Assembly (NCBI RefSeq): GCF_950295315.1
Contig: NC_080175.1
Location: 62,042,487 to 62,106,486, forward strand
Direction: 5' to 3'
Source: Erinaceus europaeus
Taxonomy: Eukaryota > Chordata > Mammalia > Eulipotyphla > Erinaceidae
Length of the DNA stretch: 64,000 nt
In this document: piece by piece, positions 42,651 through 54,527 of the stretch
How the letters are laid out: every line of letters begins with the position of its first letter
Position numbering within the stretch: position 1 is the first letter of the stretch
Notes under the pieces: model-generated
The model's input: only the letters and a program-made list of their open reading frames with translations
Told to the model about the DNA's origin: nothing
The model's database searches: none
Position numbers and translations under genes: made by a program

Positions 42651-42870
42651 AGGATCCAGGTGGTTCTATACCTGGTTGAGTGCACACATTATAGTGCATA
42701 AGGTCTGGGTGTAAGCCCCTGGTCCCCACTTGCAGGACAAAGATACATAAGTGGTGAAGCAGTGTTATAGGTCTCTCTCTCTCCCTCTCTCTCTTTCTCT
42801 TTCCTTCTTTCTCCTCTTTTCTTCTCAGCTTCTGTCTCCAACCTAAATAAATACAACATATTTTTTAAAG
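42651..42870 (+). repeat. tRNA-SINE
   Basis: GGATCCAGGTGGTTCTATACC, GGTTGAGTGCACACATTA, AGCCCCTGGTCCCCAC, CT-rich body and an AAATAAATACAACA tail. Confidence 0.78.
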
Positions 42871-43802
42871 GAATTATATTCATGAGATGTTTCTGAAATA
42901 TTGAATATTTAATAGAAAAGTATTCATGAATTATACCTTTTCATGAAAACATTCTCAAATATTTTATTGGATTGAGAAAATTCACAAAAATGTCCAGGCT
43001 CCTCTACTTCTTCCCTTAATAGCCACTGCCTCTCCTTGTGGTAATGTGGGCTACCTAAACCAACATTTCACCATCTCATACCTTCCACAAAGATGTAGAC
43101 ACTGGAATCTGGGATCTTAGTTATCACCACAAAACAGGTGATATTTATCAAGTTCAATTGTTGACTCTTTTTCCATATGCTCCTGTTTGACTAACCTGCT
43201 CACTCCCCACTTTATCATAAATTTCACCAGGGATCAAGATTTAAGTTTCTCCAGTTTTCAGCCTGTCTCTATATGTAATTCTCTCAAGATATTATCACCT
43301 TAGTAGGCTGGAGTAAGGGAAAAATAGTTCTTAAAAATCCCCAGGTAACATAATTTTCCATTTTTATTATGATTAATAACATCTATACAGACAGATATAA
43401 TAAATTTGAAGCTGAGTTGTGGTTGTATGGCCATGGACCTAGTCCCATCAACGTTTAGTATGACTTCAGAAATATACTTGTTGCTGATTTTGCTCATACT
43501 TTAGGTGGACTTTCTTTGGAAGATGGAGTGTTTCACTGCACTTTTTCTTTCTTCTTAAAACCTGGTTGACATATCTAGGCCAAGTGGGAAAAGTACTTTG
43601 AAGATTACATCTCACAGGCTTTAAATGTGGAATCATCAAGAAGGGAAAGTCAACAAACTAGAGCAATGGATGTCAGGTAGCTCTGTGAGCAGACGGCTCT
43701 GTGACAGAGCACAAGATTTTCACACAGGAGAATCTACACCCCTGTGCAGGTGTGATGTTATGATTCTTTCTCTAATGATAAATCAATATTTTAAAAGAAG
43801 TA
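42871..43802. other. Unannotated sequence
   Basis: No gene or repeat recognised. A weakly SINE-like stretch (GTAGCTCTGTGAGCAGACGG to AATCTACACCCCTG, 43675-43750) may be a very old SINE. Confidence 0.4.
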
Positions 43803-43803
43803 G

Positions 43804-44040
43804 GGTCTGGGAGGTGTCACACCTGGTTAAACACACACATTAAAGTGCACAAGGACCCAGTTTCAAGCCCCCAGTCCCCATCTGCAGGGGGAAAACTTTG
43901 CCAAGCGGTGAAACAGATCTGCAGGTGTCTCTCTGTCTCTCTCTCTCTCTATCTCTTCCTCCCCTCTAGACTTCTGACTGTCTCTATATAATGAATGAAT
44001 GAATAAATAAATAAATAATTATTAGAAAAATATTTAAAAA
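43804..44040 (+). repeat. tRNA-SINE
   Basis: GGGTCTGGGAGGTGTCACACC, GGTTAAACACACACATTA, AGTTTCAAGCCCC, CATCTGCAGGGGG, (CT)n body and (AATA)n tail. Confidence 0.82.
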
Positions 44041-45590
44041 GAAGGAAATAGAGCATTCAAGTTATAGAATACAGCATTATGTAAAGATATAAAATCACAT
44101 GGCATGTTCAATAATTATAATTGTTCAGAATTTTGGATGGAGTGGGTTATAAAAAATGGAGGAAGGTGAAGAGAGAAAGGTTGTTGGGAAAAAGTTAAGT
44201 ATCTTACATGGGCATTAATGTTTTTCAAATATAGCCATATTTAAGTTTGTTTGATTAAAGTACAATTCAAGACACATAGATTCTTAGAAAGAGTGCCTTA
44301 TAATAGTCTACTTTAAACAGAAAATACCAACATTTGAATTTCTTTGTCTTTCTCTCCAAGATCTGATGGATTCCATGTGTATGATGGAAACAATTCATGT
44401 GAAGATATACTTGTTTTTATTTGTATAAAATCTTACTTTAAACGAAAAAATATTCTCAATATTATTTCCATGTACTTAAAAAATTTGCATCAAAATCTGA
44501 ATAAAGAGGTGTTAAAGACAGTACTGTTGACAGTGCTGAGGGAATCTTTGGAGAACTAGTACACTGAAACAAATATCTAATCAGGAATACTTATACAAGA
44601 TGACTTAACAGCAGCAGACTGTTAAACTGAATATCTGGAAAATAGTTAACACATGCACACACTGAATTTAAGTGTTCTGAGTTTTCTTGAAGTTATAAAT
44701 TATCATGAATTACTCACCTATATAAAGAATATGATCTCTGTGGGTTTTTAAATGGATATTAAAAGAAGACTCATTATGCAAAGTGTAGATTTTTATAACT
44801 CTGGAAAGAATATGCCAAATACTATAAAAATCTGGAAGTAGGGCTGAATAACATTATCAGTTTCAAAGGTAAAATAAGGAATTCTAAAAATAAAATTTTC
44901 TCCATTTTTATGCTATAGATTTTAGCAAAAATAGCCAATATTTTAAGTGGTAACAATAAGTAGGAACTAGAAAGACCAAATTTGTTTCATAAATCAAATA
45001 GATTCTGTTTCTGAAACCCAGAATGTATATTCAATGGTAATGGACAAATAAGTATAAGCATGAAGTGCAATATCCTTAATAAGACTTTAATTTTGAATAA
45101 CTGCCTGTCATGGACTTAAATTGCTTTTTTTCCTAAGTAAATATGTATGTGTGTAAATATTGTTAGTATTAAAGTATGTGGGCGTCAATGACATTTATGA
45201 AAAACAATCTGCTTTCAGGAAATTAATCAAGGATAGTTTCTTATTTTGAAATTTAAAATAAAGTTTTTCAGGGAAGATAAGCTTGTCTAAATAGGAATGC
45301 CAATAAAATCTACTCTGAATAAATTTGATAATAACCTGTCAGTATAGTAGTATGTTTTATGTTCCTAAATATGAAGACACATTTAAGCAATAAACACAAA
45401 ACATAAAAATCATTTCTTAAAACATTTATAAGTTATCATCTCTTAGAGAAATATCACTAAAACTTGATTTTTAGTGCCTTATAATTAGTTGAGACTAAAA
45501 ATTATCATTTCTTGGCTGAAAAAAAACAGAAGCATAGAGTCAGGTAAAGGTAAGTGCTTCAGAAAAAAGAAAGCAGAGAAGTTTTCTAGC
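44041..45590. other. Unannotated AT-rich sequence
   Basis: About 1.5 kb without recognised repeats or coding signal. Confidence 0.45.
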
Positions 45591-45594
45591 CCCT

Positions 45595-46198
45595 TTTCGA
45601 GCTATGACATCATCTCCCCAGACAATAACTTGGGTGCACCTGCATATCAGACGTCAGGCTTAGGAAAAAAACTAATAAAGTCATGGGTACTTTGGAATAT
45701 ACTTAAAATAGATCTACCAGCTGTTTCCAAAATGGAGACCCCAAATCTTCATCTGCAATATCCCAGCCTTTAGGTTCATGATTAGTCAACAATTTATATG
45801 GCTTTATATGTTAACTCTTTTTTTCAGCCACCAGGTTCCAGATGCTACCATTATGCCAACTGGACTTCCCTGTGCAGACAACCCCGCCAATGTGTCCTGG
45901 ATCCCCAGTTCCCCAGTGCCCTGCCTCGCTATGGAATGAGAGAAAAAAGCTGGGATATGGATCAACCTGCCAACGCTCACGTTCAGTGAGGACACAATTA
46001 CAGAAGCCAGGCCTTCCACCTTCTGCACCCCATAATGACCCTGGGTCCACACTCCCAGAGTGTTAAAGAATAGGAAAGCTATCAGGGGAGGGGATGAGAT
46101 ACAGAATTCTGGTGGTGGGAATTGTACCCTTCTTATCCTATGGTCTTGTGAGTGTTTCCATCTTGTTAATTAGTTAATTAACTAATTAATTAAAAGTC
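45595..46198 (+). mobile_element. L1 3' end with part of middle segment
   Basis: Plus-strand copy. Middle segment (ATCTCCCCAGACAATAACTTGG, ATATCAGACGTCAGGCT, GGAGACCCCAAATCTTCATC), then the terminal unit from about 45800 to the TTAATTAGTTAATTAAC-type tail. The longest plus-strand copy in the window. Confidence 0.8.
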
Positions 46199-46379
46199 AG
46201 CAGGGAAATTCAAACTTCTGGACTATACGTACATGGACTTCAAACTCTAAGGATATCAGCATTCCTAGCAATGACACATAACACAGTGACATGTCACAGA
46301 CTCCTCTGCTTCTGCTGTGTTTATCTGTGTCATTTCTAAGACTTTGATCTTGAATTAACTTTATTTATTGAATGCCAGC

Positions 46380-47103
46380 ACAAATCTCTAATCATCCAAA
46401 ATTGGCACAGGAGAGCTGCTTGACACCATACCAGCTTTGCAGGAAGTTCAGCATGGCTGGACTCTCCAGGCCAAACTGAAACCATCTCGTCTTTTGCCAT
46501 GATTAAGCTCCTTGTGATCTTAATAATATTTTACCTATGGCCAGGCTCAGAGCCTGACCAAATGACAAAAATAATGACAAAACCTGCACTGCACTCTGTA
46601 AGATTTATCATAATGGAACAAGCAATAGCAGTAATGCAGAATTTTTCAGGAGGCCCAATAGAAAAAAAATGTTTTCCCCTTTATCTACACCACTTCCTTT
46701 AGTATCCCCCCTAAAATATAGAGAAATATTGGTGGTTCCCACAGTGGAGGGGCCACCTTACATAGCATAATTAATGAATGGAAAGTTATGGTACCTGCCT
46801 AGATACAATGGGCATTTTAATCTACCATCCACAACTATGCTCCCATTTCCTTATGCAGGAATAGTACACAAGAACCTAGGTCACATAGTGAGCATACACA
46901 GAAGATGGATTCTATCTAGAGAGTTTAACTTTATGGAGAGGCTGGCCAGGTCAGCACCACCTTGGTGCCTTCTCAGTAAGGAACAAAACAAAACACCTTG
47001 ATCAAACAATGAAACAGATTTTGTGAAAAATGGGCTGCTCAATTTTTTAAAGGCCCCTAGAAACACAACAAGCTTGAAATTTCTATAAACCATTGTCTTC
47101 TGA
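46380..47103 (+). other. Possible ERV internal remnant before LTR
   Basis: Adjoins a complete-looking LTR on its 5' side, where proviral 3' internal sequence would sit. Frames such as 46499-46702 (hydrophobic start IKLLVILIIFYLWPG) and 46774-47001 are short and match nothing I recognise. An env remnant is possible but unproven. Confidence 0.3.
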
Positions 47104-47541
47104 TGTAGAGGGCCAAGAGAATGGCATAAAATGTAGAATATTAATCTTAATCAATAGGACATTTGCCCAGCACACAGGTACAGGAAAAACAAAAGACAAA
47201 GAAATGGTGATGTGATCTCTAGGGTGGAAAGTGCCCCTGGAATGTAAATGTTCCACAAAGCAGGATGTGTTCCCTACCTGTGCTGTTCTTACTTGGTGAT
47301 TTTTGTTTCAATAATCAAAGCCTTAGTGATTTTTGTTTTAATAATCAATACCTTGGTGATTTTTGTTTGAATGATCTAAGCCTTATGAGACTATAAAAAT
47401 AAAGTACTGCTTAAGTAAGACAGAGATGTCTGCTTGAGCTTGATTCAGCATCAACTCACTAGTCACTCATTCTTCATTCTTCGCCGACGACCCTCCTCCT
47501 CCAGGCTAACCCTAATAATCTGCTGGGGCTGGCCCCCGGCA
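47104..47541 (+). mobile_element. ERV LTR with three 30-bp repeats
   Basis: Starts TGTAGAGGGCC and ends GGCCCCCGGCA. It contains TATAAAA (47392-47398), overlapped by AATAAA (47398-47403), and a CCTCCTCCTCCAGGC-rich U5-like end. Three tandem 30-bp units lie upstream of the TATA box, as enhancer repeats often do in LTRs. No clean 6-bp duplication was found, so it may be one LTR of a larger broken provirus. Confidence 0.65.
47292..47381 (+). repeat. Three 30-bp tandem repeats in LTR
   Basis: CTTGGTGATTTTTGTTTCAA... in units 47292-47321, 47322-47351 and 47352-47381, a few substitutions apart. Position just upstream of TATAAAA suggests an enhancer role. Confidence 0.92.
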
Positions 47542-47556
47542 CAGAATGACAAAGTC

Positions 47557-47705
47557 TAGAGGCTGAGAGATAGTTCACTACTTACAGTATGAACATTATC
47601 ATGCACAATGTTCTATTCCTGGCACCACATGGGAATCCTGCTACATCAAAAGGAGCTTCAGGAATGATGAACTGTAGATCTGATGTCTCTCCCATTATTT
47701 TTTTT
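47557..47705 (+). repeat. SINE, old
   Basis: AGAGGCTGAGAGATAGTTCAC, TATTCCTGGCACCACATGGG, ATGTCTCTCCC: a diverged tRNA-like head and C/T body, related to the third SINE type. Confidence 0.45.
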
Positions 47706-47864
47706 CTCAGTATGAATTGAAAAGAATGAGCAGATTGGTCCAGGGTTGCTGGATTCAGGTAAGGTATGCACAAAGCTCAGGTGTAATCCAACCTGCAAAA
47801 TATATCAATTTATACAATACAGCCTTGAACAATAAGTTGTATATGTGATATAGAAAAAGGTTTG

Positions 47865-48160
47865 GGAGTCGGGCAGTAGCACAGCGGGTTAAGCATACAT
47901 GGCACAAATTGCAAGGACTGGCTTAAGGATCATGGTTTGAGCCTCAGGGTCCCCACCTGCAGGGGAGTCGATTCACATGCGGTGAAGCAGGTCTGCAGGT
48001 ATCTATCTTTCTCTCCTCCTCCTCTCTCCATTTCCCTCTGTCCTATCCAACAAGGACATCAGTAACAACAACAATAATAAAAACAACAACAATAAAAAGA
48101 CAACAAGAGCAACAAAAGGGAAAATAAAGAAATAACATTTTAAAAATTTTAAGAAGAGAA
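47865..48160 (+). repeat. tRNA-SINE with perfect TSD
   Basis: GGAGTCGGGCAGTAGCACAG, GGTTAAGCATACATGGC, B box region GTTTGAGCCTC, CCACCTGCAGGGGAGTCG, body and ACAATAA tail. Flanked by AGAAAAAGGTTTG (47852-47864 and 48161-48173). Confidence 0.93.
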
Positions 48161-48173
48161 AGAAAAAGGTTTG

Positions 48174-49070
48174 TAGTCATGACAAAACAAATCTGCATGT
48201 GCTTTGCATACTCTTTTGCATTTTCTAGTGGACCTCTGACATTCCAGATTGTTAATTCATTGTATGCAATAAACTTAATGTAGTGACATTTTTAATGATT
48301 GTATGTCTGGAAATTTCTTAATTTTTATTATTATCTACATTTCTTCAATCATCTAACATTTTTAAAGAATTTGTTTACTATTCATCATCTTTTTAGAATG
48401 TTCTATAAAATGAGGCTTGTGCAAGACATAGAAATTGCCAAATCTATGCAAAAGATCTACTACACACCGTCTTATGACGACAGACATCAATCAGGCCATT
48501 TTAAAAGCAAGTGAAAATTACAATAACAGAGACACTAATATAGTACTGTGGGTATTTTACAGTGAAATGCTTTCCTCAGATTTGGGAAAGGTGGTGATTT
48601 TCTTTTAGGGAGGGTCACCACTAAGTTGAACCTGAAAGGATAGCCTGTCACCTGAAAATAATGAAATATTACTTATGGCAACTATTTCCTGATCAAGTAA
48701 ACATCAAAATGAACTAGGAGGGCATTCTATTGTGGACCTAAGAATAGAGAAGAAATGTTTTCGGCTGAGAAAATTGACAGCACTGTATATGGTGTTCAAG
48801 GAATTAAAAGCAGAAATAGAAGAGTACATTTTAGAAAAGAATGATTAAGTATTAGAAATATATGATTAAAATATATGTATTAGGATATTAAAAGTTTGTG
48901 CTTTCTACCTTGGATGCTTTTTCTGTTTCTCTCTCTTGGATCACTTACCCTGGTGAAAACTAGTGGCAGTGTTGAGAGAAGACACTGTAAAGAGCCCACT
49001 TAGTAAACTTGTTAGCTTATTCTGAGGCCAGCCAGCAGCTGCATGAGATGGAACTGGAACTACCTGCATC
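48174..49070. other. Unannotated AT-rich sequence
   Basis: No gene or repeat recognised. Confidence 0.4.
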
Positions 49071-49074
49071 TTTA

Positions 49075-49553
49075 AATCTGACAATGGAGGACCCCCCAAC
49101 ACTTCATCTGCACTATTCCAGCCTTTAAGTCCATGATTGTTCAATAATTTGTTTGGCTTTGTATGTTAACTCTCTTTTCAGCCACCAGGTTTCAGATGCT
49201 AGCATGATGACGACCAGAGTTCCCTGGACAGACGACCAATGTGTCATGGAGTTCTGCTTCCTCAGAACCCCACCATACTATGGAAAGAACGAGGCAGGCT
49301 GGGAATATGGATCACCCATTCAATGTCCATGTTCAGTGGGGAAGAAATTATAGAAGCCAGACCTTCCACCTTCTGCATCCCACAATTACCTTGGATCCGT
49401 ACTCCCAGAGGGATAAAGAATAGGAAAGCTATCAGGGGAGGGGATGGTATATGGAGATCTGGTGGTAGGAATTGTGTGGAGTTGTACCCTTCTTATATTA
49501 CGGTTTTGTTAATGTCTCCTTTTTATAAATAAAAATAAAAAACTAATTAAAGT
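49075..49553 (+). mobile_element. L1 3' end, 5'-truncated
   Basis: Plus-strand terminal unit: CAATAATTTGTTTGGCTTTG, CAGCCACCAGGTTTCAGATGC, CCTTCCACCTTCTGCATCCC, GGGATAAAGAATAGGAAAGC and an ATAAATAAAAATAAAAAAC tail. Confidence 0.8.
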
Positions 49554-49698
49554 TTTTACTATGTTTATCTTTGTTATCTATTTTTACAAAAATCTCAGCT
49601 GTTAATGAGACAACAGATTTTAATTCACACCATAAAGTTATCAGTAAAGAAGTTTTTCCTCCCTTCCTTCTTGTTCCTGTATTTCAGGTATAGGAAGT

Positions 49699-50093
49699 TG
49701 TTGGGCAGTACACCAGCTCCCCCCTGCTTAATGTTGTGGTATATTTACATAATCACTGTTTTGTCTGAGACCCGCCCTGCCTGCAGGGCACTGGTTTAAT
49801 CCCTCTGGCTTGCATTCTCTTTTCACTCCACCCTCTGTTCATCACATCCTGTTTTCCACCCTTTTATTTCCTTCTTGGCGAGTATAAATACAGATTATTT
49901 TCTGATTAAACACATTGTATTGCCTTCTGGCTCTGCGAGTCCCAGAGTCTCTCTCTTGCGATGCTAGTCCGACATGAGTTACTGATCCCTCTCCCATGCA
50001 GCAGCCTAGGTTGGCTCCAGTGGAGTTCTCTCCAACCCAGAGAGCACGTGGTCTGGAAAAAGCACCCTCAGGCTATCCTGGGTGGAAGTAAAA
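49699..50093 (+). mobile_element. Solo LTR related to 3892-4350 and 63405-63909
   Basis: Starts TGTTGGGCAG with GCCAGCTCCCCC-like sequence nearby, TATAAATA at 49883 and a U5 sharing GTTGGCTCCAGTGGAGTTCTCTCC-type sequence with the LTR at 63.8 kb. Flanked by GGAAGT (49693-49698 and 50094-50099). Its end reads GGGT where CA is usual. Confidence 0.8.
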
Positions 50094-50246
50094 TGGGATT
50101 ACCTATATATTCACCCATTTCCCTCATTTATATGAAAATGTAAAAAAGAAAAAAGGGTCTACCTATATTTCAAATTAGCCTGTTTATAATTACCCATATT
50201 TCCTTAACAAGTTATTCTTTTCACTGTAGAAGATAAACACAAAGGG

Positions 50247-50450
50247 ACCACATGGTGGCATACTTGTTTGAATGCACAGGTTAGCATGCACAAGAATTCA
50301 GGTTCAAGTCCCCAGTCCCCACCTGCAGGGAGGAAGCTTCACAGGAGGTAAATCAGTGGTGCAGGTATTTGTCTTTGCCTATCCTTCTCTATCTTTCCCT
50401 CCTTTTACAATTTCTCTCTGTCCTACCCAGAAAAAGAGAGAGAGAGAAGG
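50247..50450 (+). repeat. tRNA-SINE
   Basis: GACCACATGGTGGCATACTTG, AGGTTCAAGTCCCC B box, CCACCTGCAGGGAGG, body TTTGTCTTTGCC and an AGAGAGAGAGAG end. Confidence 0.75.
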
Positions 50451-50456
50451 GGTACT

Positions 50457-50798
50457 ATGGCAAAAACACTCAGAAATGAGAGAAGAGATATTACACCAGA
50501 CAAGACAGAGATACAAAGAATCATGCAAGACTATGATGAACCTGTATATGAAAATAAGTTTGACAAGTTGAAAGACATGGACACATTCTTCGAGCCATAT
50601 CAACTGCCAACCTTGACACAAAAGGAAATAGATAAACTTATCAGGTCAATCACTAGTGCAGAAATTGAAACAGTAATGAAAAGTCTCCCCAAGAACAAAA
50701 GCCTAGGTTCAGATGGCTATATTAGTGAATTCTATAAAATATTCAAAGAAAAACTAAATCTCATTCTATTCAAAGTCTTCCAGAAAAAGGAAGAATAG
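50457..50798 (+). pseudogene. L1 ORF2p, N-terminal part of RT
   Basis: Frame with RDITPDKTEIQRIMQDYDE, DMDTFFEPYQLPTLTQKEID and LPKNKSLGSDGYISEFYKIF, standard L1 RT-start blocks. It ends at a stop near 50798; the next coding part reopens at 51076. Confidence 0.87.
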
Positions 50799-51075
50799 GG
50801 AATATCCCCAAAACATATTCTTTGAAGCTAGCATTACTCTGATCCTGAAAGCATAAAAGGACTCCAGGAAAAAAGAAAATTATAGACCCATATCCTTGAT
50901 GAACATCAATGCAAAGATCAGAAAAAAAAATCCTACAACATATTAAGAGAATAATCCACCAAACATCACCAAGTTAATCAATGTAATCTACCTTATCAAC
51001 AAAAATAAAGATAAAAATCACATGATTTTATCAATTAATGCAGAAAAAGTCTTTGACAAGGTCTAATACCCATTT

Positions 51076-51456
51076 ATGATAAAGGTCCTCATGAAACTGG
51101 GAGTAGGTGGAAAATTCATCAATGTAACAAATGCTATATATAGCAAACCCACAGATAACATTATATTCAATAGGAAAAAAAAATTGAAATCTTTTCCACT
51201 AAAATCAGGAACTAGGCAAGGATATCCATTCTCACCACTTGTACTCACCACAGTCCTAGAAGTCATTGCCATCACAGTCAAGCAAGAAAGAAATATCAAA
51301 GGTATTCAGATAGGAAAGGATGTAGTTAAATTATCACTATTTGCATATATTGTTATATATAGAGAACCCCCAAAACTCTCAAAAAAAAAAAAAAAACTAC
51401 TGGAAATCATCTATAAATTCAGCAAATTAGCAGATTATAAAGATCAATACTTATAA
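51076..51456 (+). pseudogene. L1 ORF2p RT core with eroded catalytic box
   Basis: Frame with KFINVTNAIYSKPTDNIIFN, SGTRQGYPFSPLVLTTVLEV and VVKLSLFAYIVIY. The FADD catalytic box appears as FAYI, so both aspartates are gone. A poly-A run at 51381 disrupts the frame after it. Confidence 0.87.
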
Positions 51457-51654
51457 ATCTGTGGCCTTTCTCTATATAAAAGATGGGCCAGAAGAAACCT
51501 AGTTGAAAGAAGCAATGCCATTCACAATGAAATCCATACATAGGAGCTAAGTGACTAACTTTCCATAGAATTTTGTTAAGGTACAGAATAACAGTCTAAC
51601 AGTATATTAAAAAAAAAAAAAAGGTAAGGGTACACTTAAAAAAAAAAAGAAAAG

Positions 51655-51765
51655 AAAGGAAGGAAGGAAGTTAAGGAAGGAAAGAAGGGGAAAGGGGAAG
51701 ATAGGAAGGAAGGAAGGAAGGAAGGAAGGAAGGAAGGAAGGAAGGAAGGAAGGAAAGAAGGAAGG
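51655..51765. repeat. (GGAA)n microsatellite
   Basis: A long GGAA/GAAG run, nearly pure from 51709 to 51755, directly abutting a 5'-truncated L1 tail. Confidence 0.92.
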
Positions 51766-51985
51766 GGCATGCTCAATGGAGAAATAATTACAGAAGCCAG
51801 ACCTTCCACCTTTTGCACCCCATAATGTATCTGTGTCCATACTTCTAGAGGGATAAAGAATAGAAAAGTTATCAGGGAAAAGGATGGAACACGAAGTTCT
51901 GGTGGTGGTAATTGTGTGGATTTGCACCCCTTTTATCCTATGGTTTTGTCAGTGTTTCCTTTTTATAAATAAAAATTTTAAAAAG
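51766..51985 (+). mobile_element. L1 3' end, strongly truncated
   Basis: Only the last 220 bp of the terminal unit remain: ATGCTCAATGGAGAAATAATTAC, CCTTCCACCTTTTGCACCCC, GGATAAAGAATAGAAAAG, and a TTTTATAAATAAAAATTTTAAAAA tail. Confidence 0.75.
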
Positions 51986-52009
51986 GCATAATGAAAAATT
52001 CCAGATCTA

Positions 52010-52255
52010 AGAGATTGCTTACCTAGTACAGTGCAAACTTTGTCATGTGCAAGGAAGGATCCAGATTCAAGATCACATGAGAGCACCTGCCCAGGGAAAA
52101 TTTCAGGAACTGTGGAACTATGTTATAATTTCTCCCTTTCTCTCTCCTCTCCTCTATCTCCAGTTTTATTTCCTCTAAGAATTAATATGCCAGGAGAAGT
52201 GGTATTATTCAGTTAATGATGCTACAGGGAAAATACTGGTGACAAAAAATAAATT
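52010..52255 (+). repeat. SINE, old
   Basis: Diverged: GTCATGTGCAAGGAAGGATCC, AGATTCAAGATCAC B box, CT-rich body, and a 3' module-like end (GGAAAATACTGGTGACAAAAAATAAA). Confidence 0.5.
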
Positions 52256-52261
52256 TCTTTT

Positions 52262-52319
52262 TTTAAAATTATCATTATTTATTTATTTGGATAGACACCA
52301 CCAAAAATCAAGAGGGAAA

Positions 52320-52376
<57 letters not shown>

Positions 52377-52494
52377 AACCCTGCTTCACTACTTATGAAG
52401 TTTTCCCCCTGCAGGTGGAGGCCAGGGGCTCGAACCCAGGTCCCTGCACACTGTACCATGTGTGCTCAACCAGGTGTGCCACCACTTAGCCCCC
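52262..52494 (-). repeat. tRNA-SINE with pure (GA)n expansion
   Basis: Reverse SINE whose GA-rich body has grown to an uninterrupted (AG)n run at 52322-52370. CCTGCAGGTGGAGGCCAGGGG-like and GGCTCGAACCCAGG follow, then the head to about 52494. Confidence 0.87.
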
Positions 52495-52499
52495 CAAAT

Positions 52500-53828
52500 A
52501 AATTATTTTTTCAGTGCTTACAAATAAAATAAATTTAAGAAAGAACAACAAAAAAAAGAAAAACCTGATATAAAACTGTATAATAACCCCAGTCCCCTTT
52601 TCTTGTCATCACTCAGGCTTGGCTGTTTCAAATAACCTTGTTCAGATAAAGACAGAGACAAAGAGGCAGAGCCAGGGGGCAGGGTAAGAACTGCTTGAGA
52701 CATACTAGATTTCTGCTTTCTGTATTCTTTAAGTCATTGTCCTAACAAGCACATAAACTTGAGGAAGATATTTTACTAGTCTGTTTTTAAAACTAAAACT
52801 TTTTTTCTATGTGTTTTGTTTATCAATAGTTCAGGCATACATTTCAAAGATCTTTTTTTGCAAGTTAAGAGTAGTACAGATTTGTTTCAATGTCTCTTGG
52901 TGTTAATATTTTATAAGCCTTACATGCAGTATGTGACATGACTTATTTAAAGTGAGCAGGAGAGCAGCCATCCTCCTTCACCAACTCCAGTTTGCATACT
53001 AAATGTGGATATTTTCATGCACCTCAACACCTGCATACATTTGAAAAATTGAGAGTCATGAAAGTTGTATTTCAATAGCAGTTCAGTTCAGCAAAGGAAC
53101 AGAATATACCTTTCAACGTAACACCATGAATAAGGTTAATGCCCTGTAGAAACTATATCTCCCTGAAGAAGATTCTGTTGTTGGTAATGCTTTAAATAAA
53201 TATAAACACACACAATCTACTATAAGAATGATTTATGTCAGATGCATCAAAGTATTAACAAAATATGTATATATCATAAAAAATATATACCTGTAGTAAA
53301 AAAAAAAGAAAAAAACACACAATGTATAAGGAATACAAAAACTAGCACATTATAGCTGAAAAAGGAGTAAAAATAGCATTATAAATAATAAGCATCTGAT
53401 GGATTTTTAATTTCTGAGGAAATGAATGCTTACTAATTTTTTAATTTCCTTTATCCTTTTCAAATTAATGGCAATTCTGGAAAAATAGAAAATGAATAGC
53501 ACAATAAATTATCATTTCGTTTTGTTTTAGTCTGGGAAAACTATATATCTTTTACAGAGAAAACCTTTTATGTACACAAACATACACCAATATAGAAAAA
53601 AAAGTACCAATCTGTCCCTCAATATTAAATTATTGTTAGAGAGAAGGGAAAGACTCCCCTAGTTGGAGGGGGGTTCTTTTTCATGCAGGTAAAATTAACA
53701 TCATATGCAGGAGAAGAAAAAACTAAAATTCATGATAGTTACATACATATTGGGAGTTACACAACGATTTGCTTTCCAACCCTGTGAGATAAAAAAGCAG
53801 ATATATATTATGAAGTAAGGATTAATAT
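52500..53828. other. Unannotated AT-rich sequence
   Basis: No gene or repeat recognised. Confidence 0.4.
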
Positions 53829-54058
53829 GGGCCAGGCAGTGGCACCCCTGTTTAAGCACTCACATTAAAGTGCGCAAGAACCCAGGTTCAAGCCACAGGT
53901 CCCCACCTGAAGAGGGACAGTTTCACAAGCTGTGAATCAGGGCAGGTATCTATCTTCTTCTCTATCTCCCCCTCTTCTCTCAATTTCTCTCAGTCTCTAT
54001 GCAATACAATAAATAAATAAATAAAATTAATAAAGTAAAATAAAATAAAATAAAAAAG
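53829..54058 (+). repeat. tRNA-SINE
   Basis: GGCCAGGCAGTGGCACCCC, GTTTAAGCACTCACATTA, AGGTTCAAGCCACAGG, body and an (AAATA)n tail. Confidence 0.8.
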
Positions 54059-54365
54059 CAATAGTACATAGGTCAGGTACTTCAAGAAGAAAGAAAAGGA
54101 GACAAATGACCATGAGAAGGTGAATCACCAGACAAAGACCAGAAGCTCTGGAATTAGATATTTTCCTCTGTTCCACAGAATGTTTCTTCTAATAAAATAG
54201 TTATTTTTGGTAAATCACCCAAGGTCTGAATAATTCACATAAGAAGGTTAGTGCATATAGATAAAGGACATATCTGTCATTTATATTAGTTTAGGAGCTC
54301 AAATTTCACATGGCATCTTCCTTAAAAAATATTGTGCCATAATTTTCATGTAATAGAATTTTTAT

Positions 54366-54527
54366 TTTTGACTGGAAAGACAGCATAATGGTTATGCAAG
54401 AGACTTAACTAACCTGAAGTCCCATGTTCAATCCTCAGAACCATTATAAGCCAGATCTGTGTAGTGCTCTGGTCTTTCTGTATTTTCTCTCTGTATCTAT
54501 TTTACTCACTAAAAATAAAATAAAAAC
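54366..54527 (+). repeat. SINE of second family
   Basis: GGAAAGACAGCATAATGGTTATG, CATGTTCAATCCTCAG B box, ATTATAAGCCAGATC, AGTGCTCTGGTC, C/T body and AATAAAATAAAAAC tail. Confidence 0.78.

Larger units (their letters stand above)
50455..51600 (+). mobile_element. Decayed L1 ORF2 fragment
   Basis: Plus-strand L1 carrying ORF2 from upstream of RT to just past the FADD region. It has lost intact frames and ends before the 3'UTR. It is an older L1 than those at 6 and 15 kb. Confidence 0.85.

Noticed and set aside
46499..47001. Retroviral env next to the 47.1-kb LTR
   Set aside because: Frames are short, with only one hydrophobic start and no recognisable Env motifs; kept only as a possible remnant.
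51607..51927. Minus-strand frame rich in SFLPSFLP
   Set aside because: It is the GGAA microsatellite read on the other strand.
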